From: Acetobacter sacchari
Lineage (GTDB): Bacteria; Pseudomonadota; Alphaproteobacteria; Acetobacterales; Acetobacteraceae
NCBI RefSeq assembly: GCF_017377715.1
Contig: NZ_JAFVMF010000016.1
Coordinates: 43,632-107,631, forward strand
Direction: 5' to 3'
DNA length: 64,000 bases
Made by a program: the position numbers and the translations under genes. The notes under the pieces were generated by a model. The model saw only the letters and a program-made list of their open reading frames with translations. It made no database searches and was not told the DNA's origin. Positions 36,778 to 46,956 of this stretch are shown piece after piece. Within the stretch, counting starts at the first letter, position 1. Each line of letters starts with the position of its first letter.

Positions 36778-38607
36778 ATGGCCACCCCTCCCCTCCTCCT
36801 TCTTCAGGACATCACGCTGACGCTCGGCGGCAAACCGCTGCTCGATTCCGTCGGTTTCTCAGTCTCCGCTGGCGAACGGCTCTGCCTCGTCGGCCGCAAC
36901 GGCTCCGGAAAATCGACCCTTCTGCGCATTGCTGCCGGAGAGATCATGGCCGATTCCGGCACGCGCTTCCTCCAGCCGGGATGCAATTTGCGCTACCTGC
37001 CTCAGGAACCGGACCTCACCGGCTTCGCCACCACTTACGACTATGTCGTCGCCGGGCTGACGGACCCCTCCTCTGAATGGCGCGCGACGGCCATGCTGTC
37101 GGAACTCGGCATGAGCGGTCAGGAAAATCCAGCGACGCTTTCGGGAGGAGAGGCCCGCCGCTGCGCGCTCGCGCGCGTGCTCGCGGCCGAGCCGGACGTG
37201 TTGCTGCTCGACGAACCCACCAACCATCTCGACATGCCGACCATCGAATGGCTGGAAAAAGAGTTGCTGTCGCTGCGGACCGCCATGGTCATCATCAGCC
37301 ATGATCGCCGCCTGCTGGAGACGCTGTCGCGCAACGTCGTGTGGCTGGATCGCGGCGCGACCCGCAGGCTCGATCAGGGATTCGCCCGTTTCGAGGCGTG
37401 GCGCGAGGAAGTTCTGGAGCAGGAAGAGCGCGACGCGCACAAGCTCGACCGCCAGATCGCGCGCGAGGAAGACTGGATGCGCTACGGCGTGACAGCCCGA
37501 CGCAAGCGCAATGTCCGCCGCGTGGCCGAACTCGCCGCGCTCCGCACCGCCAAGCGGGAGGCCGTGCGCGTGCAGGGCTCCGTCACCCTCGCCGCACAGT
37601 CGGCGGGGTCGTCCGGCAAACTGGTCGCCGTCGCGGAAGGCGCGAACAAATCCTGGGGTGACCGGCGGATCGTCAGCGATCTTGATCTGCGCGTGTTGCG
37701 CGGCGATCGCCTTGGCGTCGTCGGCGCCAACGGCGCAGGCAAGACGACGTTGCTGCGCCTGTTGACCGGCGTCGACCAACCCGACAGCGGCACGGTTTTC
37801 ATCGGCCCGTCCGTCGCAATGGTGACGCTTGACCAGCAGCGGCAGGCGCTCGACGCCACACGCACTCTCGCCGACACGCTGACGGGCGGCGGCGGCGACA
37901 TGGTGCAGGTCGGTGAAGAGAAGCGCCACGTCATCGGCTACATGAAGGACTTCCTGTTCCGCCCGGAACAGGCGCGCACTCCGGTCGGTCAACTCTCGGG
38001 CGGCGAACGTGGGCGGCTGATGCTCGCCTGCGCGCTGGCGCAGCCGTCCAATCTGCTCGTGCTGGACGAACCGACCAACGACCTCGATCTGGAAACCCTC
38101 GACCTGTTGCAGGAAATGCTTGCGTCCTACGAAGGCACCGTTCTGCTGGTCAGTCATGACCGCGACTTTCTCGATCGCGTCGCGACCTCCATTCTCGCAG
38201 CGACGGGCGGCGGCGTCTGGACGGAATACGCGGGCGGCTACAGCGACATGCTGGCGCAACGTGGCGGCGCGGCTCTGGCCGAGCGCTCGGTCGAAGCCTC
38301 TCCTCCGCCTCCGTCCGCCGCGCCCGCCACCCCCGCGCCCCCCGCAATAGCAAAAGGCGGCGCGACAAAAAAACTCAGCTACAAGGACCAGCACGCGCTG
38401 GAGAAGCTGCCGGGAAAGATCGCGGAGCTTGAAGCCAATATCGTCAAGTTACGCGAAAAACTCGCCGATCCAGGCCTCTATACGCGAGACCATGCGGCGT
38501 TCATGCGTCATACCGCCGCGCTGGAGACCGCCGAGCGCACCCTTACAGACGCCGAGGAACAATGGCTGGAACTGGAGGTCAAAAGGGAAGGTCTTGGGGC
38601 CGGGTAA
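36778..38607 (+). CDS. uup: ABC-F family ATPase, Uup-like
   Basis: Soluble protein with two ABC ATPase domains and no membrane domain; ABC-F proteins act on ribosomes or, for Uup, also affect precise excision and branched DNA. It is 609 residues from the ATG at 36778. Domain 1 has GRNGSGKST near residue 40 and TLSGGEARRCALAR. Domain 2 has GANGAGKTT and QLSGGERGRLMLA. The C-terminal coiled coil after about residue 535 (KKLSYKDQHALEKLPGKIAE) is the Uup-type extension and separates it from Ettα-like members. It starts 90 bases after phyR. Confidence 0.93.
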   Translation: MATPPLLLLQDITLTLGGKPLLDSVGFSVSAGERLCLVGRNGSGKSTLLRIAAGEIMADSGTRFLQPGCNLRYLPQEPDLTGFATTYDYVVAGLTDPSSEWRATAMLSELGMSGQENPATLSGGEARRCALARVLAAEPDVLLLDEPTNHLDMPTIEWLEKELLSLRTAMVIISHDRRLLETLSRNVVWLDRGATRRLDQGFARFEAWREEVLEQEERDAHKLDRQIAREEDWMRYGVTARRKRNVRRVAELAALRTAKREAVRVQGSVTLAAQSAGSSGKLVAVAEGANKSWGDRRIVSDLDLRVLRGDRLGVVGANGAGKTTLLRLLTGVDQPDSGTVFIGPSVAMVTLDQQRQALDATRTLADTLTGGGGDMVQVGEEKRHVIGYMKDFLFRPEQARTPVGQLSGGERGRLMLACALAQPSNLLVLDEPTNDLDLETLDLLQEMLASYEGTVLLVSHDRDFLDRVATSILAATGGGVWTEYAGGYSDMLAQRGGAALAERSVEASPPPPSAAPATPAPPAIAKGGATKKLSYKDQHALEKLPGKIAELEANIVKLREKLADPGLYTRDHAAFMRHTAALETAERTLTDAEEQWLELEVKREGLGAG

Positions 38608-39189
38608 TGGAAGAACGCTCCCTGCATAAGCGTTAAAACCGACTTCGGACCGACACAGCGCTCAAGCAGTTGGCCATGAGAGCGCAGCGCCCTCAGGTGG
38701 CGTGACGCGCCGAGCGCCGCGCAATCAGGAGGACGCAACCCTCATCGCGGCGCCACTCTCTCAACACAGGCAGACACAAAGAGGAAGACGCCGCGATCAT
38801 AGCGACGTGTGCCGCCCACACTATTGCCCCCCCTGCAATATCGTTTCCACGACACTCCATTGCATCGTAGACCCTGCGCGCCATGCGGTCACGCGCGACG
38901 CCGTCGTCCGCCCTTTTCTTCTCCATGACGCCACCCATTGAACCCGCCCGAGTCTGACGAAAAAACGCCAGACCTCGCACGACACTGTCGCAATGCATTC
39001 CATCGAAATAGAGAATTTTAGAATACCGCGACACGATGAGCCAAATTCGTCGTGATCGCGCGGGCGTGGCCACACCTATAAGAAACATATGCTCGGGCGT
39101 TAAACCTGCACACAGTTACAAATGGACTGTATTTCCGACACAGCCCTATTCTCCGCGCTTCTCAGCCGAACGAAGGTGTTTTCGGAACA
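38608..39189. other. Intergenic region between uup and the glycosyltransferase-like gene
   Basis: These 582 bases contain no gene I can support. On the minus strand a frame ending at 38693 could encode about 78 residues from ATG 38926, with one possible membrane segment (AGGAIVWAAHVAMIAASSSL). It has only a weak ribosome site, and I do not call it. The composition becomes AT-richer towards 39000-39190, continuous with the next gene, so a boundary of transferred DNA may lie here. Confidence 0.4.
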
Positions 39190-40686
39190 ATGAGCGCAAA
39201 AGATCTGTGTTTTGTCATCCCGACATATCGACTTCGGGATGTTAGCGAAACAGTCAAAATATACGATGAAAACTTTCATAACAGCGGCCAGTCGGCCGAT
39301 ATTATGATCTTCGACGATTCCTACATGGCCAATTACGAGAGATATTATCCAAATCTTGAAAAAATAAAAACACACAATGATCTTTTTTATGTGGGGCCAC
39401 AAGAAAAAGAGCAATTTATAAAATACATATGTAAAAGACTACGCGATAGAAATCTCGAATCAGTGGTTCGCAACCTGTTTCGTCCCAGCTATGGAGGAAA
39501 CAGAAATTTTACGCTGATGTACACTCTGGGCGACCTTATGGTCAGCTCGGACGACGACATGCGGCCCTATGGCTTGATAGAAAACAGTCCAGAATCTCTT
39601 CTGCCCGGAGAAATCAGCCGAGGGAAGCTGATTCACGGCGAAAAAAATGGATATACACGCAAGGCGTTTGACATTCTCCAGTCGTTTCGAGACGTTCTCG
39701 GACGTCCCGCCAGCGAAGCGCCTGAAAACTACGAACGGGGCGAACTCCTGCGCGATACGTCAATGGACCTGGAGACCAATACGTCCATTGGTTTTCAAAG
39801 AGAAAACTCTCTCTACCTGCAAGACGGAAAAATCGGACGCAGCGCAATCGTCAAGATCGCCCAGACTTTCAGAACCGGAACGAACGACATCGATGCGGTG
39901 GACTTCGTGTCGATGTTCATCGAAGACAAGGACAGATCCGATATAGACGCGTTGAACGATCGCTACGTTCTGGTCAATTTTCGTCCGTGCATTACAACGA
40001 TGAACTGGCGCATGGATTGCGGCGTCGGCGGATACGACAACACGATCGGACTTCCGCCATTTTTCCCAACGCGACTAAGATTTGAAGATTATATCTATCG
40101 GTTGTGGATTCAAAATTCTACTCACTCCGCCGCGCACGTTGATTCCGTGCAGACGCACATCAAGAACAACTATATGCGCGCGCCCCTGGCGTCCGAGCTG
40201 TTTAACGAATCCATCTGCACCCTTCTGAAAAAGAAGATAAAAAACACACTGGGGAAAGCTACGGATTTTGGAATCTCTTTCGACTACGACGGATCAATCA
40301 CACTGGCGGACGGCGAGGAAATGCTGAGCACGGCGCAGCGCCTGCATGCCGATGTTCTGACGGCGGCGAATGACGCCCATTCAGAAGACAGGAAGCTGGC
40401 CCTACGTGCCTTCGCCCAGAATCTGCATCGTACGTTCTACGACTTCGAACCTGATTTCTTTCGACAGAACGTCAGCCGGATTGTCGATGACGAGATATCG
40501 CTGATCAAATCGTCTCTTGAGCTCTGGCCGACCCTGCTGGAAATCGTGTATTTTCGCAAGAATGTTAACGAACTGCCCATTCGACGTGTCCGTCCCAATG
40601 TCATCGTGCAGGTTCCACGCAGGGCAACTGAAGCGACGCCGGAAAAAATCATAGGGCGCGTCGCAAATGAGGTTGTGGGAACCTGA
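39190..40686 (+). CDS. Glycosyltransferase-like protein (GT-A fold), AT-rich orphan
   Basis: A 498-residue protein whose first 125 residues look like a GT-A nucleotide-sugar transferase. FVIPTYR is at 8-14, an acidic strand end IMIFDDS at 38-44, and VSSDDDMRP at about 118-126, a DxD-like metal motif at residues 121-123. The remaining 370 residues, which include a region with GVGGYDNTIGLPPFFPTRLRFEDY, do not resemble a family I can name. Base composition and codon use are clearly more AT-rich than the neighbours, and no other polysaccharide gene is adjacent, so horizontal acquisition is likely. The sugar and acceptor are unknown. No signal peptide or membrane helix is seen. Confidence 0.72.
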   Translation: MSAKDLCFVIPTYRLRDVSETVKIYDENFHNSGQSADIMIFDDSYMANYERYYPNLEKIKTHNDLFYVGPQEKEQFIKYICKRLRDRNLESVVRNLFRPSYGGNRNFTLMYTLGDLMVSSDDDMRPYGLIENSPESLLPGEISRGKLIHGEKNGYTRKAFDILQSFRDVLGRPASEAPENYERGELLRDTSMDLETNTSIGFQRENSLYLQDGKIGRSAIVKIAQTFRTGTNDIDAVDFVSMFIEDKDRSDIDALNDRYVLVNFRPCITTMNWRMDCGVGGYDNTIGLPPFFPTRLRFEDYIYRLWIQNSTHSAAHVDSVQTHIKNNYMRAPLASELFNESICTLLKKKIKNTLGKATDFGISFDYDGSITLADGEEMLSTAQRLHADVLTAANDAHSEDRKLALRAFAQNLHRTFYDFEPDFFRQNVSRIVDDEISLIKSSLELWPTLLEIVYFRKNVNELPIRRVRPNVIVQVPRRATEATPEKIIGRVANEVVGT

Positions 40687-40861
40687 AACCTGCGACATCA
40701 CATGAATCAGTAGTATTTTTGAATACACTCACATAATTCATCGGCGCACCATCAAATACGGCTAAAGCGGACACGAACTTTTTCTCCGCGTTCCGAAACC
40801 GGGACACCCCGAAATAAAGAAAACTCCTCTCCGCCGGCTCCTGATCACTGCACGCAGGGTC

Positions 40862-41911
40862 CTATGGCGAACTCCACCGGTCGCCCTGCTCGGGGACGAT
40901 AAATCTTACGCCCAGGTCACGACCGTCACCTAACTGTCGAAGGATCAGCTTCCGATATGCCGCTTCCCCACCAACTGGGTATTTGACGTGCGACACAATC
41001 ACCGTCACGCCCAGCAAAGCATTCGGTCGGCCGACCTCCTCCGCAAGGTCCCGCAACGACGCAATCAGATATTTGGGCGTCATGTGGCCGAACAGTTGCG
41101 ATTCAGGTCGAGGGTCGGAGTAAGACGCTTCGGTGATGATCGTGCGAAGCTGACCCGACCGCACAAACGGCGCCAGAGCCCGCCATAACTGATGTCCCCT
41201 TTCCCCGCCAGACGCGCCATCAGGACCGTGGTCGCCCAGACAGGCGACGGCGGAATTTCCCGCCTGCACCAGGAACGCAGTAGACTGCACGCCCCCATGC
41301 TCCAGCGGCCACGCCGTCGCTGTCATCGCAGTGCCTGCCACCGGGGTAGCGACGCCGGGCGCCATGTCGCGCAGATGCAGACTGCCAAGCCGCGGCGCCT
41401 TTCCCCTGTCAGAAAAATTCGGCCACGCCGCCCAGTTCAGATAATCTTCGCCAAGAACTTCATTTGTTGACGGAAGCGCATACACCGCCTTGCCCGGATA
41501 ATCCGTCGCCGCGATAAGCATTCCTGCTACATGATCGAGATGAGCGTGCGTGATGAGAAACGCCTTGATATCGGATCCCAGCGTCTGATCCGGCGTCCGC
41601 CCGCCCAGATTGCCGCGCTTCGTCGCGACCAGCAGACCATTTCCCAACGTGCCTGCGTCACACATGAGAGACCGGAAATCGCCAGACGGATGGATCAGAA
41701 AGGCGGAGAGATCACCGTCGACAATCCCGCCACGAACGCCCAGAGCCACGATTTCCAGACCGGACGGAGAGGCAGCAGCGGACGCCGACGCATCTGGCGC
41801 CCGGACGAGCGGCAGGAGGGACAACAGCAGCAACAGCCCCGCCGTTCGCCAGAGACGTTTTGGGCGAACGGATATCCTGGCGTTGGTCACAATCGAAGCG
41901 CGTCGAATCAT
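40862..41911 (-). CDS. Class II cyclic-nucleotide phosphodiesterase, exported (PDE1/CpdP type)
   Basis: Predicted metallo-beta-lactamase-fold phosphodiesterase that hydrolyses 3',5'-cyclic nucleotides. The 349-residue protein has an N-terminal signal segment (LLLLLSLLPLV, residues 26-36, then an Ala-Ser rich stretch), so it is probably periplasmic. The class II signature is THAHLDHVAGMLI at residues 121-133, with His122, His124, Asp126 and His127. Further metal-ligand candidates are EHGG and the GDHGPDG and EASYSDPR segments. It overlaps the upstream DUF2252 gene by four bases (ATGA), so the two are translationally coupled. A more general MBL hydrolase role cannot be excluded. Confidence 0.8.
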   Translation of the reverse strand: MIRRASIVTNARISVRPKRLWRTAGLLLLLSLLPLVRAPDASASAAASPSGLEIVALGVRGGIVDGDLSAFLIHPSGDFRSLMCDAGTLGNGLLVATKRGNLGGRTPDQTLGSDIKAFLITHAHLDHVAGMLIAATDYPGKAVYALPSTNEVLGEDYLNWAAWPNFSDRGKAPRLGSLHLRDMAPGVATPVAGTAMTATAWPLEHGGVQSTAFLVQAGNSAVACLGDHGPDGASGGERGHQLWRALAPFVRSGQLRTIITEASYSDPRPESQLFGHMTPKYLIASLRDLAEEVGRPNALLGVTVIVSHVKYPVGGEAAYRKLILRQLGDGRDLGVRFIVPEQGDRWSSP

Positions 41912-43296
41912 CCGGCGACCAACCGCCCGCCCTTCAGGGCGTCCTTGAACGCCCGCCAGTCCGCTTCGCTCTGATCGGCATAGGCGACAGAGAAACCTGC
42001 AATGGCGTCAGCGAACACACCGCCTTTGCCAATATAACCCGTAAGCATCGCAACATCCGCCGAACGGGCATGCGCGCGCGCCAGCGTGCGGCCGCACAAT
42101 GCTGCATAGAACGGCAGCTCGTCCTGCTGCATCACCGTTCCTATCTGCGCCAGGCGCGCATCCTTGACGCGACGAACGTAAAACTCCCGTCCAGCGGCGT
42201 CGCCTTTTCCCGTCTCATCCGTATGGGTCCAGCCGAGGAAACGATCCGGCGTGACCTGCATCACGCGTTGACCCGTCACAACGCGTTCACCTGCGTTGAC
42301 GTAGCCGGATCTACCTGCGTAAGGGGCCAGAACTGAATCCTGCGCCTCCTTGATCTGCAAAAGCAGCGTCTCGCCATCCGCATTTGTGAACAGGCCGATG
42401 GCGCAAAACGTGCCGACGCTGCCAACGCCCACGACCTTGAAGATCACGTCTTTCAGGCGATAGCGCCCGAGCAATACCGCGCGCTCAGCAGGCTGTGCCG
42501 CGAGATAACGACCGAACGCAGCCCGGATCGCGTCGTCATGATCAGGCAGACGCACGATAAGCGGAGGCTTCTCGCGCAGGCTCGGCCCCTTGCTCTCAGT
42601 CGTCACGAGGCCGAAATTGCCGCTCGCGCTTTCCAGCCGCGCGTCAAGAATGCCGCGCACCCTCTCCCGCACGGATTTTTTTTCGATGGCGTCGATTGTC
42701 GCCAGAAGATCGACCTTCTCGCTCCACGCCTGCAACGGCGTCATACGGTTCAACCGCAGCAACGCGCGCTGGTAGGCTTCGGCGGCGCTCACGGCCAGAG
42801 CGCGGCAGGCTCCGTCGCCGAGATCGTTTTCCCGCCCAGCCAAGACCAGCGACGTCCCCAGCCGTTTGAGGTCCCACTCGAAGGGGGCGACGCTCGTTTC
42901 ATCAAAATCGTTGATGTCGAAAACAGGTATTCCGTCTGATGACGCGAAGCTGCCAAAATTGGCTAGGTGACAGTCGCCGCAACTCTGCACGCGCAGTCCC
43001 GCCGCGGTCGTCACAGAAAGGTCGGCCGCCATGACTGCCGCAGCGCCACGCAGAAAAGCGAGAGGCGACGCCGCCATGCGCTCGTAACGGATCGGCAGGA
43101 GGCTTGCGATCCGGCGCTCTCCCTGCGCGATAAGAAGCGCTATGGGGTCGGCCCGGCGCAGCGCGGGATTCCACTCGGCCTGACTGCTGCGTTTCGCGTT
43201 CTCGCGCAGCCGCCGCCCAACGGCGTGGCGCTCCTTGCGCGTGGTCAGAGCGGATGCGGCGGCTTCACCGGTCGCGAGAAAGGACATGAACGTCAT
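41908..43296 (-). CDS. DUF2252 family protein
   Basis: A 462-residue cytoplasmic protein of the DUF2252 family, whose fold is thought to be kinase-like but whose activity is unknown. Family landmarks are RYERMAASPLAFLRGAA near residue 75, GDCHLANFGSFASSDG near residue 107, and FDINDFDETSVAPFEWDLKRL straight after. The GD-H-N and D-D arrangement recalls the catalytic and metal loops of aminoglycoside-kinase-like folds. It is the first gene of a two-gene operon with the phosphodiesterase. No regulator is adjacent. Confidence 0.9.
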   Translation of the reverse strand: MTFMSFLATGEAAASALTTRKERHAVGRRLRENAKRSSQAEWNPALRRADPIALLIAQGERRIASLLPIRYERMAASPLAFLRGAAAVMAADLSVTTAAGLRVQSCGDCHLANFGSFASSDGIPVFDINDFDETSVAPFEWDLKRLGTSLVLAGRENDLGDGACRALAVSAAEAYQRALLRLNRMTPLQAWSEKVDLLATIDAIEKKSVRERVRGILDARLESASGNFGLVTTESKGPSLREKPPLIVRLPDHDDAIRAAFGRYLAAQPAERAVLLGRYRLKDVIFKVVGVGSVGTFCAIGLFTNADGETLLLQIKEAQDSVLAPYAGRSGYVNAGERVVTGQRVMQVTPDRFLGWTHTDETGKGDAAGREFYVRRVKDARLAQIGTVMQQDELPFYAALCGRTLARAHARSADVAMLTGYIGKGGVFADAIAGFSVAYADQSEADWRAFKDALKGGRLVAG

Positions 43297-43343
43297 GCCC
43301 GCATTTTACGCGGTTTGCGCTCGCCTGCCCATGAAGAAGAATC

Positions 43344-43365
43344 GGCGCTTTCCGCAGAAAGCGCC
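43344..43365 (-). terminator. Terminator candidate after htpG
   Basis: GGCGCTTTC (43344-43352) and GAAAGCGCC (43357-43365) form a perfect 9-bp stem with a four-base loop, followed on the minus strand by a T-rich stretch (GATTCTTCTTC). It lies about 100 bases beyond the htpG stop and 48 bases before the DUF2252 start, so it fits a terminator for htpG. Confidence 0.6.
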
Positions 43366-43465
43366 AATAAAACAGGCCACCACCGAAAGGGACCGATGGG
43401 TGGCGTAAGACCTCCCGGATAAACCGTGTTGCGACGGATTATCCCATCGCGACGCGCCTACAGCT

Positions 43466-45364
43466 TTAAGCCTGCGCCGCCAGAAGCGCCGTCAGACGTT
43501 GCGCGAAGGCAGCCGGATCTTTCGGGGCTTCGCCATCCTGAATGCGCGCGATATCGAGCGCGACCTGCGCGAGTTCCGCGATCGGCTCTTTCTCGGCGGC
43601 GCGACGGGCCAGCGTGCGGATCAGCGGGTTGCGTGCATTCACCTCAAGGATCGGCGCGCTATCTGGAATCTTCTGCCCACTGCGACGCATCAGCTTCTGC
43701 AACTGCAGATCCGGCCCATGCTCCGGCGCCGCCAGCACCACGGCGCTGGACACCAGACGATCCGTGCCGCGAACCTCCGACACGGACTCGCCCAGAGCTT
43801 CCTTGAGCGCAGGGATCAGGATGTCGAGATCGGCGGCGTCGCCAGCATCGGCTTCACCCTCGATTGCGAACTTCTCAAGGTCGGCGTGGCCCTGCGTCAC
43901 GCTGCGCAGCGTCTTGCCCTCGAAGCTGGACAGACGCTCCGGCCAGAACGCGTCGACCGGATCGGACAGCAGCAGCACTTCGATCCCACGCGCGCGGAAG
44001 CCTTCGAGTTGCGGCGACTTCGCCAGCGCGTCCTCGTTATCGCCAGTCAGGAAATAGATCGCGTCCTGCTCGGGCTTCATGCGCGCGACGTAATCGCCAA
44101 GCGTCGTCCAGCCTTTCGCCGCATCTTCCCCATCAGTCGGGAGCGCGCTCGAACGGAAACGGGCAAGACCGGCCAGCTCCGTGCGGTGCTCGGCGTCTTC
44201 CCAGACGCCCTCCTTCACGATGGCGCCGAAATTCTCCCAGAACGGCAGGAAGGTTTCCGCGTCCTTCGCGCGATTCTTCAGATCGGTCAGCACGCGGCCC
44301 GTAACGGCCTTGCGAATGCGGGCCAGAACCGGCGTCGCCTGCAGCATTTCACGCGAAACGTTGAGCGGCAGGTCTTCCGTGTCCACCACGCCCTGCACGA
44401 AACGCAGCCAGGACGGCACGAGGTTTGCGTCGTCGGTGATGAACATCCTGCGCACATGTAGACGGATGCGGCTTTCGCGCGACTGCTCGCTGAACTCGAA
44501 CGGGCGCGATCCGGGAATGAAGAGCAGCGAGGTGAACTCGATCGTGCCTTCCGCGCGCCAGTGCAGCGTGGCCCAGGGCGTGTCGAAATTATGCGTGACG
44601 TGACGGTAGAAGTCGTTGAGCTGCTCTTCCGTGACCTCGCTCTTCGGCTTGCGCCACAGAGCCGTTCCTTCGTTCGCCGGGCTCTCGCCGTCTTCCTTCA
44701 GGATGGTGATCGGCCAGGAGATATGGTCGGCCCATTTGCGGATGATCGCCTGCAGACGCCACGTATCGAGGAACTCGTCTGCGTCCTCCTTGATATGCAG
44801 CGTGATGTCCGTGCCAGCCTTCTCACGCGTCGCAGGCTCAAGCGTGTACGCGCCCTTGCCTTCCGACGCCCAGCGCCATGCCTCTTCAGAACCTGCGCGG
44901 CGGGAGACGACCTCGACCCGATCCGCCACCATGAACGCGGCGTAGAAGCCGACGCCGAACTGTCCGATCAGGTTCGGCTTGTCTTCCGGCTTCGCGCTCT
45001 CAAGCTGCTGCCCAAAGGCGCGCGTGCCGGAGCGCGCGATGGTACCCAGGTTGCTGACCAGTTCTTCCCGGCTCATGCCCGAACCATCGTCGCTGATGGT
45101 CAGCAGACGCGCTTCCTTGTCCGGATTGATGCGGATCTTCGCGTCTTCCGGCAGCGCGCGCGCGCCATCGGTCAACGCCTCGAAACGGCGGCGGTCCGTG
45201 GCGTCGGCGGAGTTCGCGACCAGTTCGCGAAGGAAGATTTCACGCTCCGAATAGAGTGAGTGAACAACCAGATCGAGCAGACGCCCGACCTCGGCGCTGA
45301 ATTCGTGCTGCTCTGCTCCGCCCTGCGGCGCGGAAGACTGGGTGCTGGTGGTCTGCTCGGTCAT
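43466..45364 (-). CDS. htpG: Chaperone HtpG (Hsp90)
   Basis: ATP-dependent chaperone of 632 residues from ATG 45364. The N-terminal ATPase domain has [21 protein letters not shown], where the usual ELISNASDA core reads ELVANSADA (Ser and Ala exchanged; Glu, Asn and Asp kept). [20 protein letters not shown] and [15 protein letters not shown] follow. The middle domain includes [20 protein letters not shown]. The C-terminal dimerisation domain is complete. It is divergent from the DUF2891 gene across a 559-base gap. No sigma-32 type promoter was identified with confidence. Confidence 0.96.
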   Translation of the reverse strand: MTEQTTSTQSSAPQGGAEQHEFSAEVGRLLDLVVHSLYSEREIFLRELVANSADATDRRRFEALTDGARALPEDAKIRINPDKEARLLTISDDGSGMSREELVSNLGTIARSGTRAFGQQLESAKPEDKPNLIGQFGVGFYAAFMVADRVEVVSRRAGSEEAWRWASEGKGAYTLEPATREKAGTDITLHIKEDADEFLDTWRLQAIIRKWADHISWPITILKEDGESPANEGTALWRKPKSEVTEEQLNDFYRHVTHNFDTPWATLHWRAEGTIEFTSLLFIPGSRPFEFSEQSRESRIRLHVRRMFITDDANLVPSWLRFVQGVVDTEDLPLNVSREMLQATPVLARIRKAVTGRVLTDLKNRAKDAETFLPFWENFGAIVKEGVWEDAEHRTELAGLARFRSSALPTDGEDAAKGWTTLGDYVARMKPEQDAIYFLTGDNEDALAKSPQLEGFRARGIEVLLLSDPVDAFWPERLSSFEGKTLRSVTQGHADLEKFAIEGEADAGDAADLDILIPALKEALGESVSEVRGTDRLVSSAVVLAAPEHGPDLQLQKLMRRSGQKIPDSAPILEVNARNPLIRTLARRAAEKEPIAELAQVALDIARIQDGEAPKDPAAFAQRLTALLAAQA

Positions 45365-45923
45365 GCCGACGCTGTCCTTTTTGCGCTCTGGAGCCATTCC
45401 CCACCACCCGTCGGCGGCATGGCAAGGCTCCTGTATTATCGACAGGCGACGCTGCGAATCCGCCGGGGTGGCCGGGCTGCGCGCCGCCTTCGCCGGCCAT
45501 GATTTGGCCCGGCATTACGGTGTGGTCATATTGGCGTCCACGTCGACGATTTCAACCAGGCCGATGATATTGGACCAGGCAAAAGACGTCGTCGCAGGTT
45601 TCTGCCTGCGAGAACGTGCGTTACGTATGCGCCCTGAAACCGTCGCACGTTTTCAACGCCGCGTGCATGTTTCCCGCGTCGATCCTGCCCCCCGGATACT
45701 TCGATAACGCATGTCCCGTCCGGTTCGGGTCTATCGACGGATAACGAGAACCGGAATCTGCTAAGGTCGAGGCGCATCCTGCATGATGGCGTTGACGCAA
45801 TCTCTGCTCGTTTCTCGCTTCGGTCTGGCGGAATCGCTGAAAACGGTGTCGGATACTCCCCTCTCGTCACGATCGTTTCCGGCTTCAGGCCGTGACGTCG
45901 CCGCCCGCCGGAGTCCGATAACC
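45365..45923. other. Divergent gap between htpG and the DUF2891 gene
   Basis: This 559-base stretch must contain both promoters. Open frames on both strands exist but show no recognisable sequence or ribosome site. No clear operator or hairpin was found. Confidence 0.4.
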
Positions 45924-46934
45924 ATGACCGCATCGCCATTCACCGAACGACTGGCCAACCGCTTCGCGCGCATCGCCCTTGGTCATGTCCGACGCGAATA
46001 CCCCAACAAGCCCGGACATGTGCTCAGCGACGATGCAGACGCCCGGACGCCCGCCACGCTTCACCCCGTGTTTTACGGAAGCTTTGACTGGCATTCCTGT
46101 GTCCACAGTTACTGGCTCCTCGCCAGAATCTTGCGACGGCACCCAAGCGCGGACGTCGCCCACGATATCGAGGCTCTGTTCAACGAACAGTTGACCTCGG
46201 AGAAAGTCGCTGGCGAATGCGCCTATTTCTCGGACCCGGCAGCACGGGGGTATGAGCGCCCTTACGGCTGGGGATGGCTGCTGAAGCTCGTCACGGAGCT
46301 AGGGGCGCTGGAGGAGAACCCGTGGCGAGACGCACTTGCGCCACTGGCGGACGTCATCGTCGCACGTTTCGTCGATTTTCTTCCGCGCGCGACCTATCCG
46401 GTGCGTGTCGGCACGCATTTCAATACTGCGTTCGGCCTGCGGCTTGCAGCCGATTACGCCGCCGCTCTGCCCGACAAGACGTTCGCCGCGCTGCTCTCCG
46501 ACACGGCGCTGCGCTGGTACGGTGAAGACCGAGCCTGCCCAGCATGGGGCGAGCCGAGCGGCGACGACTTCCTGTCATCGGCGTTGATCGAAGCCGAGTG
46601 CATGCGTAGCCTCGCGCCATCGGCGATGTTTTCAGGCTGGTTCGACGCATTTCTGCCAGAACTCGGCGCCAGCATGCCCGCGACCCTGTTCCTGCCCGCC
46701 ACGGTCAGCGACCGCTCCGATGGCAAGATCGCGCATCTGGACGGCCTGAACCTCAGTCGCGCTTGGTGCTGGCTGGCATTGGCGGCGGCGCTTCCCGACA
46801 ATGACCCACGCAAGACGATCATGAACGAGGCCGCCATGCGCCATATCGACGCGGCGTTGCCGCATCTGGCTGACGACTACATGGGCGAACATTGGCTCGC
46901 CAGTTTCGCCGCGCTGGCGCTGGACGGCGCGTAA
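45924..46934 (+). CDS. DUF2891 family protein
   Basis: A 336-residue protein of the DUF2891 family, probably an all-alpha (alpha/alpha toroid-like) enzyme of unknown activity. Conserved-looking blocks are HPVFYGSFDWHSCVHSYWLL near residue 50, RPYGWGWLLKL near residue 112, and RVGTHFNTAFGL near residue 155; the aromatic and His-rich segments resemble glycoside-processing toroids, but this is inference. The ATG at 45924 was chosen; an ATG 47 codons earlier has no supporting sequence. It converges with the aldehyde dehydrogenase large-subunit gene, with 22 bases between the stops. Confidence 0.88.
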   Translation: MTASPFTERLANRFARIALGHVRREYPNKPGHVLSDDADARTPATLHPVFYGSFDWHSCVHSYWLLARILRRHPSADVAHDIEALFNEQLTSEKVAGECAYFSDPAARGYERPYGWGWLLKLVTELGALEENPWRDALAPLADVIVARFVDFLPRATYPVRVGTHFNTAFGLRLAADYAAALPDKTFAALLSDTALRWYGEDRACPAWGEPSGDDFLSSALIEAECMRSLAPSAMFSGWFDAFLPELGASMPATLFLPATVSDRSDGKIAHLDGLNLSRAWCWLALAAALPDNDPRKTIMNEAAMRHIDAALPHLADDYMGEHWLASFAALALDGA

Positions 46935-46956
46935 CGCCCCATCCAGCGCCTTCAGA

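Noticed and set aside
38693..38926. Minus-strand frame with one possible membrane segment between uup and the glycosyltransferase-like gene
   Set aside because: The ribosome site is weak, composition is not gene-like, and no homologous motif is visible, so it is only mentioned in the intergenic note.
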